NCBI GenBank assembly: GCA_905182035.1
Contig: CAJIZL010000011.1
Coordinates: 1-64,000, forward strand
Origin: Oceanospirillaceae bacterium ASP10-02a
GTDB lineage: Bacteria > Pseudomonadota > Gammaproteobacteria > Pseudomonadales > Balneatricaceae
Length of the DNA: 64,000 nucleotides
Direction: 5' to 3'
The position numbers and the translations under genes were made by a program. Below are positions 46,459-55,918 of the stretch, one piece after another (position 1 is the stretch's first letter; each line of letters starts with the position of its first letter). The notes under the pieces were generated by a model. It searched no databases and was not told the origin of the DNA. It was given only the letters and a program-made list of their open reading frames with translations.

Positions 46459-47507
46459 CAGGGAGAGTATAAGCTTTTACTCAACCTTCCAGGCTCTTCA
46501 CGTACTAGTTTGGGCACCAAATAGCCCGACATACAGGACTGCATTTGTGCCACTATGGATTGTCCACGCTCTAGGCTAACAAAAAAGTGAGTAGTGCCTG
46601 CCACTTGGTCTGGTAAGTGCAGGTAATAAGGCATAATGCCTAGTTCAAACAGACGCTCACTGAGGCGCTTTTGGCTGGCTAGGTTGTCGTTCACTTGGGC
46701 TAATAACACGCTTTGGTTGAGTAATTGTACCTTGTGTTGGCGCAATCGCTCGCAAGCTTGGGCTACATCTGCTGCTAATTCATTGGCATGATTAGCGTGC
46801 ACCACCATCACACAGTTCAATCTGGAGTGTTCAAGCTTTTGGCACAGTTCTAGGGTGATTCGTTGTGGCAATACGATGGGCAAGCGACTGTGAATGCGCA
46901 AGCGTTTAACGTGTGTAATGGTTTCGATAGCGGTGATTAGCTCAAATAACTTGGGATCTGTTAAGGCGAGTGGATCGCCACCACTAAGGATGATTTCTTC
47001 TATATCTGGGTGTTGTTCAATATATTTAAGGCTTTGTTGCCACTCATTACGAGCACGCTTTTGGTCGCTATAGGGATAGTGACGGCGGAAGCAGTAACGG
47101 CAGTTAATAGCGCAGTGGCCGGCTGCAATCAACAAGGCCCGCCCTTGGTATTTGTGTACAACGCCGGGTACGGGGTTGAAGCGGAATTCTTGTAATGGGT
47201 CATCATTAAAGTTTGGGTCTTTTATTGCTTCTTGAACCCGAGGTAATACTTGCAACAACAATGGATCTGTTGGATCTCGTGGGCGCATTTTTTGTGCAAA
47301 TGCTCTGGGCACAAGGGTAGTAAAGCCTTGGTCATGGGCTGACAGAGCCGTCTGTTGAGCCAAGTTAAACCCTAAAGCTGTGAGCAATTGTTGAGGCGTA
47401 CGGTAGGCCTCACGCAGCTGAGTGCGCCAATCTTCTGGTAAGCTTGTGTAGTTAATCAAGCTTAAAGGTTCAACTTGCTTAGCGCTTTGCGGTATCATAA
47501 GCGACAA
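46455..47507 (-). CDS. epmB: EF-P (R)-beta-lysine synthesis protein, lysine 2,3-aminomutase family
   Basis: Radical-SAM, PLP-dependent aminomutase turning L-lysine into (R)-beta-lysine for EF-P. The 350 residues contain the cluster motif [15 protein letters not shown] (CxxxCxxC), followed by [31 protein letters not shown] and [17 protein letters not shown] (PLP region). The length suits EpmB rather than the longer catabolic lysine aminomutases. It is divergent from efp across 32 bases, as yjeK-efp in E. coli. Confidence 0.95.
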   Translation of the reverse strand: MSLMIPQSAKQVEPLSLINYTSLPEDWRTQLREAYRTPQQLLTALGFNLAQQTALSAHDQGFTTLVPRAFAQKMRPRDPTDPLLLQVLPRVQEAIKDPNFNDDPLQEFRFNPVPGVVHKYQGRALLIAAGHCAINCRYCFRRHYPYSDQKRARNEWQQSLKYIEQHPDIEEIILSGGDPLALTDPKLFELITAIETITHVKRLRIHSRLPIVLPQRITLELCQKLEHSRLNCVMVVHANHANELAADVAQACERLRQHKVQLLNQSVLLAQVNDNLASQKRLSERLFELGIMPYYLHLPDQVAGTTHFFVSLERGQSIVAQMQSCMSGYLVPKLVREEPGRLSKSLYSPC

Positions 47508-47539
47508 ATTTCCCGATATTTATTTCATTAGAGCGAAAA

Positions 47540-48106
47540 ATGGCTAATTATAGCAGCAACGAATTTAAATCTGGCCTTAAAGTTATGTTAGAAGGCGATC
47601 CATGTGCCATGGTTGATGTGGAGTTTGTTAAACCCGGTAAAGGTCAAGCATTTACCCGCGTACGTATGAAGAACTTGAAGTCCGGCCGGGTATGGGACCG
47701 TACCTTTAAGTCGGGTGAATCCATTGAAATGGCGGACGTGATGGACCGCAACATGGAATACCTATATACCGATGGTGAGTTTTGGCATTTTATGATGGCA
47801 GACGGTACTTTCGAGCAATATGGTGCGGATGTCCATGCCGTAGGTGACTGCATTAAGTGGCTTAAGGAACAAGAGATTTACGTGGTCACCTTATGGAATG
47901 ATGCGCCATTAGCTGTTGCTGCACCTAACTTTGTAGAGTTAGAAGTGACGGAAACTGATCCAGGCCTTAAAGGTGACACAGCTCAAGGAGGCAGTAAACC
48001 TGCGACTTTAGCAACGGGTGCTACTGTGCGTGTACCCTTGTTTATTGAGCAAGGTGAGATGCTAAAGATTGACACCCGCACAGGCGATTACGTAAGCCGC
48101 GCATAG
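47540..48106 (+). CDS. efp: Elongation factor P
   Basis: Helps ribosomes stalled at polyproline sequences. The 188 residues equal E. coli EF-P. The modifiable lysine is K34 in [11 protein letters not shown], the site lysylated by EpmA. Three beta-barrel domains are suggested by [24 protein letters not shown] and the C-terminal [17 protein letters not shown]...[23 protein letters not shown]. It lies 17 bases before epmA, so substrate and modifying enzyme are probably cotranscribed. Confidence 0.97.
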   Translation: MANYSSNEFKSGLKVMLEGDPCAMVDVEFVKPGKGQAFTRVRMKNLKSGRVWDRTFKSGESIEMADVMDRNMEYLYTDGEFWHFMMADGTFEQYGADVHAVGDCIKWLKEQEIYVVTLWNDAPLAVAAPNFVELEVTETDPGLKGDTAQGGSKPATLATGATVRVPLFIEQGEMLKIDTRTGDYVSRA

Positions 48107-48123
48107 GCTTAGGATTATCCACT

Positions 48124-49092
48124 ATGCCATGGCAACCGAGTGCTGACATTAACCAGCTTAAGCAACGTGCCAGAGTAATCAGCCAAATACGGGCATTTTT
48201 TTCTGCCCGTGATTTGCTTGAAGTCGATACCCCTATAATGTCCCATTATGGGGTATCCGACCCTCATATCGATACTATTCCAGTAGCCTTTACCCAGGAT
48301 GGCGCTTTCCAATGTCAGCCTATGCACCTCATGTCTTCACCAGAATATGCCATGAAGCGTTTATTAGCAGCAGGTAGTGGCAGTATCTATCAAATTGCTA
48401 AAGCGTTTCGTAATGGTGAGGTGGGTTGCCGACACAACCCGGAATTTACCTTATTAGAGTGGTATCGCCTCGATTTTGATCTACAGCAATTGATGCAAGA
48501 AGTGGCATGTCTTATCGATACCGTACTAATAGGTGAAGTGCTTGAGTGGCACTTTTGGAGCTACCGTCAGGCTTTTGAAGAAGTTCTTTATATCGACCCT
48601 TTAACGGCCAGTGATGACGCTATCAGATCCAAGGCCTTGGATCTGATAGATATTCAAATGGAAGCATCTACCCCGCGAGATACTTGGTTAGACTTATTAA
48701 TGAGTCACTGTATTGAGCCACAACTACCCAAAGCGTGTTTTGTTTTTGATTACCCAGCCAGCCAATCAGCCTTAGCACAGACTGGCATGGATGACCTGGG
48801 TAATAACGTGGCGCGTCGTTTTGAGGTGTATATTAACGGCATTGAATTAGCCAATGGATACCAAGAGCTGACGGATGCTCAAGAACAAGAGCGGCGCTTT
48901 GCATTAGACCATGCCACAAGAGCTTTCATGGGTAAAATACCCATGGCTGTTGATATTAGGCTCATTCAGGCGCTACAAGCTGGGCTACCAGAATGTTCTG
49001 GCGTAGCTTTAGGGATAGAGCGTTTATTAATGCTTGCCTCTGGCGAAAAAGACATAACTAAGGTAATGGCTTTTAGCCACCACCTTGCTTAG
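48124..49092 (+). CDS. epmA: EF-P lysine lysyltransferase
   Basis: Class II lysyl-tRNA synthetase paralogue that attaches (R)-beta-lysine to EF-P. The 322 residues (E. coli 325) lack the anticodon-binding domain of LysS. Catalytic-core blocks are LEVDTPIMSHYGVSDPHID, SSPEYAMKRLLAAGSGSIYQ, AFRNGEVGCRHNPEFTLLEWYR (motif 2) and GVALGIERLLMLASG (motif 3). It directly follows efp and converges on psd with 12 bases between. Confidence 0.96.
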   Translation: MPWQPSADINQLKQRARVISQIRAFFSARDLLEVDTPIMSHYGVSDPHIDTIPVAFTQDGAFQCQPMHLMSSPEYAMKRLLAAGSGSIYQIAKAFRNGEVGCRHNPEFTLLEWYRLDFDLQQLMQEVACLIDTVLIGEVLEWHFWSYRQAFEEVLYIDPLTASDDAIRSKALDLIDIQMEASTPRDTWLDLLMSHCIEPQLPKACFVFDYPASQSALAQTGMDDLGNNVARRFEVYINGIELANGYQELTDAQEQERRFALDHATRAFMGKIPMAVDIRLIQALQAGLPECSGVALGIERLLMLASGEKDITKVMAFSHHLA

Positions 49093-49104
49093 TTTATCTG
49101 GGTG

Positions 49105-49956
49105 TTAATTAAGTTCGGCGAACATTTGGCCTAAACGTGTTGTGGTGCCAGCACTAAGTTCTGTGGGCCATTGGCTTGCGCCTTTTGGTAAACACATGAC
49201 TAGGGTAGAGCCCAATTTAAAGTGGCCCATTTCTTCACCTTTCTTCAATACGATAGGTTCTTGGTTGGTATAGTTAAATTGGCTTACCACCTTACCTTTA
49301 GGGCACACTAAGCCTGCCCAAACCGTTTCCACACTGGCTACAATCATGGCGCCTACTAGCACCATAGCCATAGACCCAAACTCAGTGTCAAAAATGGCCA
49401 CTACCCTTTCGTTACGGGCAAATAAACCCGGCACTTGGGCGGCGGTTGTTTGGTTCACCGAAAATAATTGACCCGGTACATGCACCATGTGGGTAAGGGT
49501 GCCGTCGCAAGGCATATGAATGCGATGGTAGTCTTTAGGTGCCAAATAAATAGTAGCAAAATCACCATCTATAAAAGGAGTAGCGAGTCCACTATTGCCA
49601 CCTAATAAAGTGGTGAGGTTAAACTCGTGGCCTTTGGCTTGAAATAGGTTTTGTCCGTTTATTTTGCCTAGTTGGCTAATAGCGCCATCTACGGGGCAAG
49701 CTAAGTGCTTTGGATTCTTATCTAAGGTGCGTGCCTCAGCCTTAAGACTGCGGGTAAAAAAGTCATTAAAACTGCCATATTGACTTGGGTGCTGACGTTC
49801 AGCTTCATCCATGTTGACTTTGAAACGCTTTATAAATGTGCGAATAAAGGGGTCTTTAATTACCGGCATAGAACTGTGGGCCAGTATGCCTACAAGGCGA
49901 GAGATTAACTGTTGTGGTAACAAGTATTGCATGAATACAAATAAACGATCGCCCAT
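49105..49956 (-). CDS. psd: Phosphatidylserine decarboxylase
   Basis: Membrane-bound proenzyme that makes phosphatidylethanolamine. The self-cleavage site is LGST in GHFKLGSTLVM, with Ser250 becoming the pyruvoyl group of the alpha chain. FNDFFTRSLK, CPVDGAISQLG, LAPKDYHRIHMPCDG and VGAMIVASVETVW match the family. The 283 residues are typical of the proteobacterial short form. It lies nine bases after rsgA on the same strand, as in E. coli where rsgA and psd are neighbours. Confidence 0.96.
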   Translation of the reverse strand: MGDRLFVFMQYLLPQQLISRLVGILAHSSMPVIKDPFIRTFIKRFKVNMDEAERQHPSQYGSFNDFFTRSLKAEARTLDKNPKHLACPVDGAISQLGKINGQNLFQAKGHEFNLTTLLGGNSGLATPFIDGDFATIYLAPKDYHRIHMPCDGTLTHMVHVPGQLFSVNQTTAAQVPGLFARNERVVAIFDTEFGSMAMVLVGAMIVASVETVWAGLVCPKGKVVSQFNYTNQEPIVLKKGEEMGHFKLGSTLVMCLPKGASQWPTELSAGTTTRLGQMFAELN

Positions 49957-49965
49957 GAAGAATCC

Positions 49966-51003
49966 TTAGTTATGTGTGGTGAAGTCGTCTAAAGACGCTT
50001 TAATGTGTTGAAAGCTCGACATACGAATGGGGTCAATATGACCATCTTCTAAAGCCTTTAATAAAGCACAGGCAGGTTCATGCTCATGGCTACAATCGCT
50101 AAATTTACAGTAGCCTAAATAGGGCCTAAATTCCACAAAACCCTCCAGTAGGGTTGCTGTGTCCATATGCCAAAGACCGAATTCACGTATGCCTGGGGAA
50201 TCGATTAATTGCCCACCATTAGGGACGTGAAATAGTTTAGCTGTGGTGGTGGTGTGAACACCTTTGTTGGTTTGCTCAGACAAGGCGCTGGTTTTAATGT
50301 CTACTCCAGGAAGCAGTACATTCACTAAGCTAGATTTCCCAACACCAGACTGACCCACAAACACGCTAACTTTATTGTTTAGCTCAGTATAAAGTGCTTC
50401 AAGGCCCGTTAAGGTTTGAGTAGAGGCGCGAATAATACGGTAACCTAGGGCTTTGTAGCGAGCTAACATGGGTTCAAGGTGGTCTTGGGCCTCTTCGTCT
50501 AATAGGTCGGTTTTGTTGAGTAAAAGTATAGGCTCAATTTCACTGGCCTCGGCGGCCACCAAGTAGCGGTCTATCAAATTAGCATGGGCATAAGGTTTGG
50601 GAGCAAAGGTCACAATGATTTGATCAATGTTTGCCGCCACAGGTTTAAGATCACCGTATTTATTTGGACGGCTGAGAATACTATTGCGATCATCGCGGGC
50701 CACAATTACACCACTTTGATCCGCTGCTTGGCGCCAGGACACTTGATCACCAGTGACGAGGAAGCCTAAATTAGAGCGAATTTTACAGCGAAACACTTGG
50801 CCTTGGTATTGGCCATGCAAGGCTTCAACATCTATTAAAGAGCCATAGTGGGCGATAATTAAACCCTGCTGTTCGGCAGACAGGTCACCATGTTCGATAG
50901 CGTTTTCTATCACCCCATCTTGTTTATTGGCGCGTGCGCGACGTTCGTCTTGAACTTTATCAATTTGCCACTGTTGGCGGCGGGTTAGTTTACGTTTGGC
51001 CAT
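49966..51003 (-). CDS. rsgA: Ribosome small-subunit-dependent GTPase RsgA
   Basis: Circularly permuted GTPase acting in late 30S maturation. An N-terminal basic stretch (MAKRKLTRRQQWQ) and OB fold precede the GTPase domain, in which the NKTD motif (LLLNKTDLLD) comes before the P-loop (FVGQSGVGKSSLVN), the mark of permutation. A zinc site closes the protein (Cys-Lys-Phe-Ser-Asp-Cys-Ser-His and a later Cys). The 345 residues match E. coli (350). Divergent from orn. Confidence 0.96.
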   Translation of the reverse strand: MAKRKLTRRQQWQIDKVQDERRARANKQDGVIENAIEHGDLSAEQQGLIIAHYGSLIDVEALHGQYQGQVFRCKIRSNLGFLVTGDQVSWRQAADQSGVIVARDDRNSILSRPNKYGDLKPVAANIDQIIVTFAPKPYAHANLIDRYLVAAEASEIEPILLLNKTDLLDEEAQDHLEPMLARYKALGYRIIRASTQTLTGLEALYTELNNKVSVFVGQSGVGKSSLVNVLLPGVDIKTSALSEQTNKGVHTTTTAKLFHVPNGGQLIDSPGIREFGLWHMDTATLLEGFVEFRPYLGYCKFSDCSHEHEPACALLKALEDGHIDPIRMSSFQHIKASLDDFTTHN

Positions 51004-51098
51004 TGAGCATTAATGTACTGGATTGTCAGTAAAGGCTTTATTCTACCGCGAAGTGAGGCATAATTCAGTCTATCAATCTCAGCTAGAGAACTTTTCTT

Positions 51099-51647
51099 GT
51101 GAAACACGCACAAAATCTAATTTGGTTAGACCTTGAAATGACCGGTCTCGACCCAGAGCAAGACGTTATTATTGAAATTGCCACCATTGTCACCGACGCC
51201 CATTTAAATGTACTGGCTGAAGGGCCATCCCTTGTCATTCATCAGAACGATACGGTGCTGGAGACTATGAACGATTGGTGTATTAAACAACATGGCCAAT
51301 CTGGCCTAACCCAACGGGTGCGTGACAGCAAGGTAAGCTGTGCAGAAGCTGAGCAACAAACCATCGCTTTTCTTAAAGCCTTGGTTGATGGTGGTCACTC
51401 TCCTATGTGCGGCAATACTATTGGTCAAGATAGACGTTTCTTGGTGAAATACATGCCTCAACTTGAGGCCTATTTTCACTACCGCAACGTGGATGTGAGC
51501 ACCTTAAAAGAGTTGGCTCGTCGCTGGCGTCCAGAGCTGCTTGATGGTCTTAAAAAAGACGGCAGCCATCTGGCGCTAGATGATGTGCGTGATTCAATTG
51601 CGGAGATGGCCTATTACCGAGCGCATTTTTTAAAGATGAAATCGTGA
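51099..51647 (+). CDS. orn: Oligoribonuclease
   Basis: 3'-5' exonuclease that degrades short RNA fragments, including pGpG from cyclic di-GMP. The DEDDh residues are visible: [13 protein letters not shown] (Asp, Glu), [11 protein letters not shown] (Asp) and [11 protein letters not shown] (His, Asp). The 182 residues equal the family length. The start is GTG at 51099, preceded by AGAGAA. The order rsgA(-) orn(+) is the same as in E. coli. Confidence 0.97.
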   Translation: MKHAQNLIWLDLEMTGLDPEQDVIIEIATIVTDAHLNVLAEGPSLVIHQNDTVLETMNDWCIKQHGQSGLTQRVRDSKVSCAEAEQQTIAFLKALVDGGHSPMCGNTIGQDRRFLVKYMPQLEAYFHYRNVDVSTLKELARRWRPELLDGLKKDGSHLALDDVRDSIAEMAYYRAHFLKMKS

Positions 51648-51687
51648 AGGTGTAGGTTAGCAACTTTACTAAAGGTCAATACAGCGG

Positions 51688-52539
51688 TTACCTACAGGCC
51701 AAGGTAGCCTGTTCCACATAGTATTGGATCAGGCGGCCAGCCATAATTCCTGGTGGCGCCGTATTCCCAGGTAACTGGTCGTAGCGAAACCAGTTCGCCT
51801 CAGCGATCTCGATGCCATCCACTTTAATTTCGTCGGTCACGGCATTGGCAATAAAACCAAGCATCAACTGCCCAGGATAAGGCCACGACTGGCTGCCAAC
51901 ATAACGGATATTATCGATTTCGACGCCCACTTCTTCAAAGACCTCTCGATGCAATGCCTGCTCTGCACTCTCTCCGGCCTCAAGATACCCAGCCAAAGCG
52001 CCAAATCGGTTAGTGGGCCAACTAGCATTACGCGCCAAAAGGCAGTGATCCCCGCGGGTTACCAGCACAATCACGCAAGGGGAAATCCGTGGGTAATTGT
52101 TGATGTTACACTTATGGCAGGTCATAGCATGTTCTTTAGCAGTGGCTTGATTAGGTTCACCACAACTGCCACAAAAGCGGTGCTTATCTTGCCAGTCTAG
52201 CAATTGAACGGCTCGACAGGCTAACGAAAAAATCTCCTCGCCTGCGACCGTTAGTAAGTCACGTAGTCCAACCAAACTAAACCCCTCAGTCGCCGTCACT
52301 TCTGGCATGAGATCCCAAACCTCACAATCACGGCTGAGCCACTGGCCAAGAGTTATTTTTCGTTGGCAGAAAAAACCTAAGGAGTCGGTCGCGTCACTGT
52401 CAATAAGAGGGTTTTTAGCCATTCTGGAACCGTCAGCCAGCAAAATATCCCGACCAACCACAGCAATAATCCACTTTGTTTCCGTATTGACAGATACTGG
52501 GCTGGCATAAAAGCCATTTAGGCTTGCGGGGATAGTCAC
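51688..52539 (-). CDS. nudC: NAD(H) pyrophosphatase NudC
   Basis: Nudix hydrolase splitting NADH and removing NAD caps from RNA. A four-Cys zinc site (CGSCGE...CHKC) lies near residues 121-145, followed by the Nudix box GYLEAGESAEQALHREVFEEVGVE and the NudC signature SQSWPYPGQLMLGF. The 283 residues compare with 257 in E. coli. It converges on orn across 40 bases. A 166-base gap separates it from queG, with nothing recognisable in it. Confidence 0.95.
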   Translation of the reverse strand: MTIPASLNGFYASPVSVNTETKWIIAVVGRDILLADGSRMAKNPLIDSDATDSLGFFCQRKITLGQWLSRDCEVWDLMPEVTATEGFSLVGLRDLLTVAGEEIFSLACRAVQLLDWQDKHRFCGSCGEPNQATAKEHAMTCHKCNINNYPRISPCVIVLVTRGDHCLLARNASWPTNRFGALAGYLEAGESAEQALHREVFEEVGVEIDNIRYVGSQSWPYPGQLMLGFIANAVTDEIKVDGIEIAEANWFRYDQLPGNTAPPGIMAGRLIQYYVEQATLACR

Positions 52540-52705
52540 AGGAGAATTTACCTTTCGTGGAGAGTATAAGGTCAGCTAAAAAGTCTGCTAGCAGTTTGCA
52601 CATTTCGATGTCTACAGTTCAAGGTCCTCAACCTATTCGTATAAGTCTAACATGAATAAATAGGGTCTTGGCCCATCTTTCAAATGCACTAACTATGTTT
52701 TTAGC

Positions 52706-53878
52706 CTAGCAAAGATGCTTTAACTTATGACCAAAATGTTGGGCTAAAGGCACAGGTGTTATGGGGATGAGTTGCGTTTGTCGTTGTATCAATTGATCTA
52801 CAGCCCAGTCAATATGCTCCATCACCATAGGAGTGGCAGTGGAGCGTTGGTCTTGCAGTGCTTGTAGCGTGAATTTTGTAGCAGGGCCATTACCTAAACC
52901 AATCGCTAAATTTCGCTGCCAACCTTCAAAACCAGCACGCCTAATAGGTGATCCTTCCGTTCGTTTAAGAAAATCATCTTTGGTCCACATGAATAGCTCT
53001 GCTAATTTTGCTTGGTCTAAGCCGTGGCGAGGTTTGAAATCATCTTCCTGGGTGGCGCCAGGTGCGCGATTCCATGGGCAAGCAAGCTGGCAGTCATCAC
53101 AACCAAATACCCGATTTCCCATTAGTGGCCGTATATCTAATGGAATACTGCCTTTGTGCTCGATGGTTAAATAAGCGATGCAACGGTTAGCATCCAGTAC
53201 ATAGGGTTGTGGAAAAGCCGCAGTTGGGCATACGGTTATGCAAGATTCGCAGCGGCTACAGTGGTCTTTTTGATAAGGTTCATCTATGGGCAGTGGGAGA
53301 TCGACAAAGATTTCACCAAGCACGAACCACGACCCTTGTTTACGGTTAATGATTAAGGTGTGTTTGCCTTGCCAGCCCAGACCTGCTTTTTGGGCAAGGG
53401 GTTTTTCCAGCACCGGCGCACTGTCAACAAATACCCGATGACCAAATGGGCCGATTAATTTCTCAATGGCTTTACTAAGTTGAGCCAGACGTTTACGAAC
53501 TAATTTGTGATAATCTCTACCAAGGGCATAACGGGCAATGTAAGCCTGCTCAGCATCTTCTAGGGTGCTTAGGGTAGTTAATTTAGGGTCTAAGTAATCC
53601 ATACGCAAGCATATTATGCGTTGCGTACCTGGTACCAGTTCTTCAGCGCGATAGCGTTTGCTGCCGTGTTTTTCCATGTAGTCCATATCGGCATGGTAGC
53701 CAAGATCTAACCACTGCTCTAACTGTTCGCCTGCGGTTTCATTATCAGTGTCAGTAATTCCGCAGTCAGCAAAGCCAAATTGGCTTGCGAGCTGTTTTAT
53801 ACGTATGGCTAAGTCTGCAAGTTGTTGCATAGTTAGTGGCACGGGTACCGTTAGTGAAGGTGGATTTTGCGTTGGCAT
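52706..53878 (-). CDS. queG: Epoxyqueuosine reductase
   Basis: Cobalamin- and iron-sulfur-dependent enzyme reducing epoxyqueuosine to queuosine in tRNA. Two ferredoxin-like cysteine groups are present (CSRCESCITVCPTAA and CDDCQLACPWNR), plus SQFGFADCGIT at the N-terminus, HADMDYMEKHG, and RDYHKLVRKRL. The 390 residues match. It completes the queuosine pathway begun by queC/E/D and depends on cobalamin, for which salvage genes are in the window. It is divergent from tsaE; in E. coli nnr (yjeF) lies between. Confidence 0.96.
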   Translation of the reverse strand: MPTQNPPSLTVPVPLTMQQLADLAIRIKQLASQFGFADCGITDTDNETAGEQLEQWLDLGYHADMDYMEKHGSKRYRAEELVPGTQRIICLRMDYLDPKLTTLSTLEDAEQAYIARYALGRDYHKLVRKRLAQLSKAIEKLIGPFGHRVFVDSAPVLEKPLAQKAGLGWQGKHTLIINRKQGSWFVLGEIFVDLPLPIDEPYQKDHCSRCESCITVCPTAAFPQPYVLDANRCIAYLTIEHKGSIPLDIRPLMGNRVFGCDDCQLACPWNRAPGATQEDDFKPRHGLDQAKLAELFMWTKDDFLKRTEGSPIRRAGFEGWQRNLAIGLGNGPATKFTLQALQDQRSTATPMVMEHIDWAVDQLIQRQTQLIPITPVPLAQHFGHKLKHLC

Positions 53879-54025
53879 GGCGCTTATTCTAACCTAGACG
53901 AATAACATGAATCTCTAAAAATGAAACAAAACCAATGAAATACCTACTAGAGAGGCGGTTTTTATTGCACTTTTAGGCTATATTGCACTCTAATAAATCA
54001 TCCATTGAGTAGGGTAGTCGAGTCC

Positions 54026-54508
54026 ATGTCCCTAGAGCACCAACTACAAGCCCACGGCGAAGATGCTATGGTGGCTCTAGGCAGGCAGTTTGGGCACGCA
54101 TTAAGTGCTGGCGCACAAGGTGCTACAGTGTTTTTGCAGGGTGACTTGGGTATGGGGAAAACCACATTTACTCGAGGCGTTATGCGTCACTTTGGTCATC
54201 AAGGTGCGACAAAAAGCCCTACCTATACTCTAGTGGAACCATATCAGTTTGAGCAACAAAAATTACATCACTTTGATCTTTATCGCTTGGGTCACCCAGA
54301 AGAATTAGAATATTTAGGTATTCGGGACTACTTTGATGGGTATGCTATTAATTTGATAGAGTGGCCAGATAAAGGGCTGGGTTATTTACCCCAAGCTGAT
54401 GTTGTATTAACTATTCATCCTCTGGACCGCGGGCGAAAACTCACTTTTGTGGCAAAAACCAGTATGGGTGATGCTATTTTGGATGGCCTAGGCCAGGTTC
54501 AACAATGA
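54026..54508 (+). CDS. tsaE: tRNA threonylcarbamoyladenosine biosynthesis ATPase TsaE
   Basis: P-loop ATPase of the TsaBDE complex that makes t6A37 in tRNA. The P-loop is LQGDLGMGKTTFTRG, with SPTYTLVEPYQF, HHFDLYRLGHPEELEYLGI and NLIEWPDKG following. The ATG at 54026 gives 160 residues; the TTG at 54005 would add seven. It overlaps amiB by four bases (ATGA), starting the tsaE-amiB-mutL-miaA-hfq-hflX-hflK-hflC cluster. Confidence 0.95.
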   Translation: MSLEHQLQAHGEDAMVALGRQFGHALSAGAQGATVFLQGDLGMGKTTFTRGVMRHFGHQGATKSPTYTLVEPYQFEQQKLHHFDLYRLGHPEELEYLGIRDYFDGYAINLIEWPDKGLGYLPQADVVLTIHPLDRGRKLTFVAKTSMGDAILDGLGQVQQ

Positions 54509-55884
54509 GAGTGTTTTTGCTGCTTGCATGGGCCTTCTTTTCTATGGGGTCCTGGGCTGCGAAAATAGAAAACATACGCATTTGGCCAGGACCAGATAAC
54601 ACACGATTAGTGTTTGATATTAGCGCCGCGGTGACTTTTGAAGAAATTATTTTAACCAATCCAGACCGTCTAGTGATCGATATTGACCGGAGCATACTGT
54701 CTACCTCTGTTGCCAAATTAGACTTTACTAACAGTCCAATACGCAGCATTCGCTCTAGCCAGCGCAGCGATAATAAATTACGCCTAGTGCTGGATTTAGC
54801 CTACAAAACTAGCCATAAAACTTTTACCTTGGTGCCTAACCTAAGTTATGGCCATCGGTTGGTGGTAGATCTGTCCAATTATAAACTACCACCCCCAACG
54901 CCTACAAAAGGTGCAGTGATAAAGCCATCACTGCCACAAAATACGTCCTTAAGTGGCTTGGCTTTATTGGATAGCCAAAGGGATATTGTGATTGCCATTG
55001 ATGCAGGCCACGGTGGTGAAGATCCTGGTGCGCTGGGCCCCAAATTTAGTGGTAAAAAACTACAAGAAAAGCATGTGGTTTTAGCTATTGCCAAACACTT
55101 ACAAGCGCTGATTAAAAAGGAGCCAGGGTTCGAATCTTTGCTCACTCGCAGCGGTGACTATTACATAAGTTTAAGGGGGCGTACTAAAAAAGCCCGTCAG
55201 GCCAAGGCCGATTTATTCATTTCTATACACGCAGACGCCTTTAAAAACAGTAAAGCTAAAGGAGCATCTGTTTGGGTACTGTCTAGGAAAGGCTCGGATA
55301 GTGAATTGGGAAAGTTTTTGGTAAAAAACGAAAATGATACTGACCCAGCTAGTAGTTACATCGGTGAAATAGATTTGGATGACTATGCTAAAGATCCTGA
55401 TGTAGTTGAGACCTTGGTTGGTATGCATATGGTTGTCAGTCAAGCTATTGGTAAAGGTGTCGCTCAGCAGGTCCTTGGCAATATAGGCAAGATTGCTAAG
55501 CTACATAAAAGACACGTTGAAAAGGCTGGTTTTGTGGTGCTTAAGTCACCGGATGTGCCTTCTATATTGGTCGAAACCGGGTTTATATCAAATCCCGGTG
55601 AGGCTGCAAAATTGCGTACCAAAAAGTATCAAAAACAAATGGCCAAGGCTATTTTTAAAGGTTTAAGGAGCTACTTTTATAGCCACCCGATAGCTAATAC
55701 TTATATTGCCTCTGTAGTAGAAGCAAAGCGCAAGCTACGTTCATATAAGGTAGTGTCTGGAGATACGCTTTCTGCTATTGCTCAAAGATTTGGTAGCAGT
55801 GTCAAGCGCCTGCAAGACGCCAATAAAATGACCAGTAAATCTGTATTACTGGTTGGTAAAATACTTATTATCCCGGCAGGCTAA
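54505..55884 (+). CDS. amiB: N-acetylmuramoyl-L-alanine amidase with AMIN and LysM domains
   Basis: Periplasmic zinc amidase that splits septal peptidoglycan during cell separation. A signal peptide (VFLLLAWAFFSMGSWA) ends near residue 18. An AMIN domain spans about 20-120 (IENIRIWPGPDNTRLVFDIS). The Amidase_3 domain has the zinc ligands in IDAGHGGEDPGA, QEKHVV, ISIHADAF and VETGFISNP. A LysM domain lies at about 413-458 (YKVVSGDTLSAIAQRFGSS). The 459 residues match AmiB/AmiC relatives with LysM. Confidence 0.95.
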   Translation: MRVFLLLAWAFFSMGSWAAKIENIRIWPGPDNTRLVFDISAAVTFEEIILTNPDRLVIDIDRSILSTSVAKLDFTNSPIRSIRSSQRSDNKLRLVLDLAYKTSHKTFTLVPNLSYGHRLVVDLSNYKLPPPTPTKGAVIKPSLPQNTSLSGLALLDSQRDIVIAIDAGHGGEDPGALGPKFSGKKLQEKHVVLAIAKHLQALIKKEPGFESLLTRSGDYYISLRGRTKKARQAKADLFISIHADAFKNSKAKGASVWVLSRKGSDSELGKFLVKNENDTDPASSYIGEIDLDDYAKDPDVVETLVGMHMVVSQAIGKGVAQQVLGNIGKIAKLHKRHVEKAGFVVLKSPDVPSILVETGFISNPGEAAKLRTKKYQKQMAKAIFKGLRSYFYSHPIANTYIASVVEAKRKLRSYKVVSGDTLSAIAQRFGSSVKRLQDANKMTSKSVLLVGKILIIPAG

Positions 55885-55918
55885 ATGGCTTGCCCCACTA
55901 TAGATTACGAGCGTCCTA

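Noticed and set aside
51651..51696. Inverted repeat TGTAGGT...ACCTACA between orn and nudC
   Set aside because: The loop is over 30 bases, no T run follows and one arm lies within nudC; it is not a convincing terminator.
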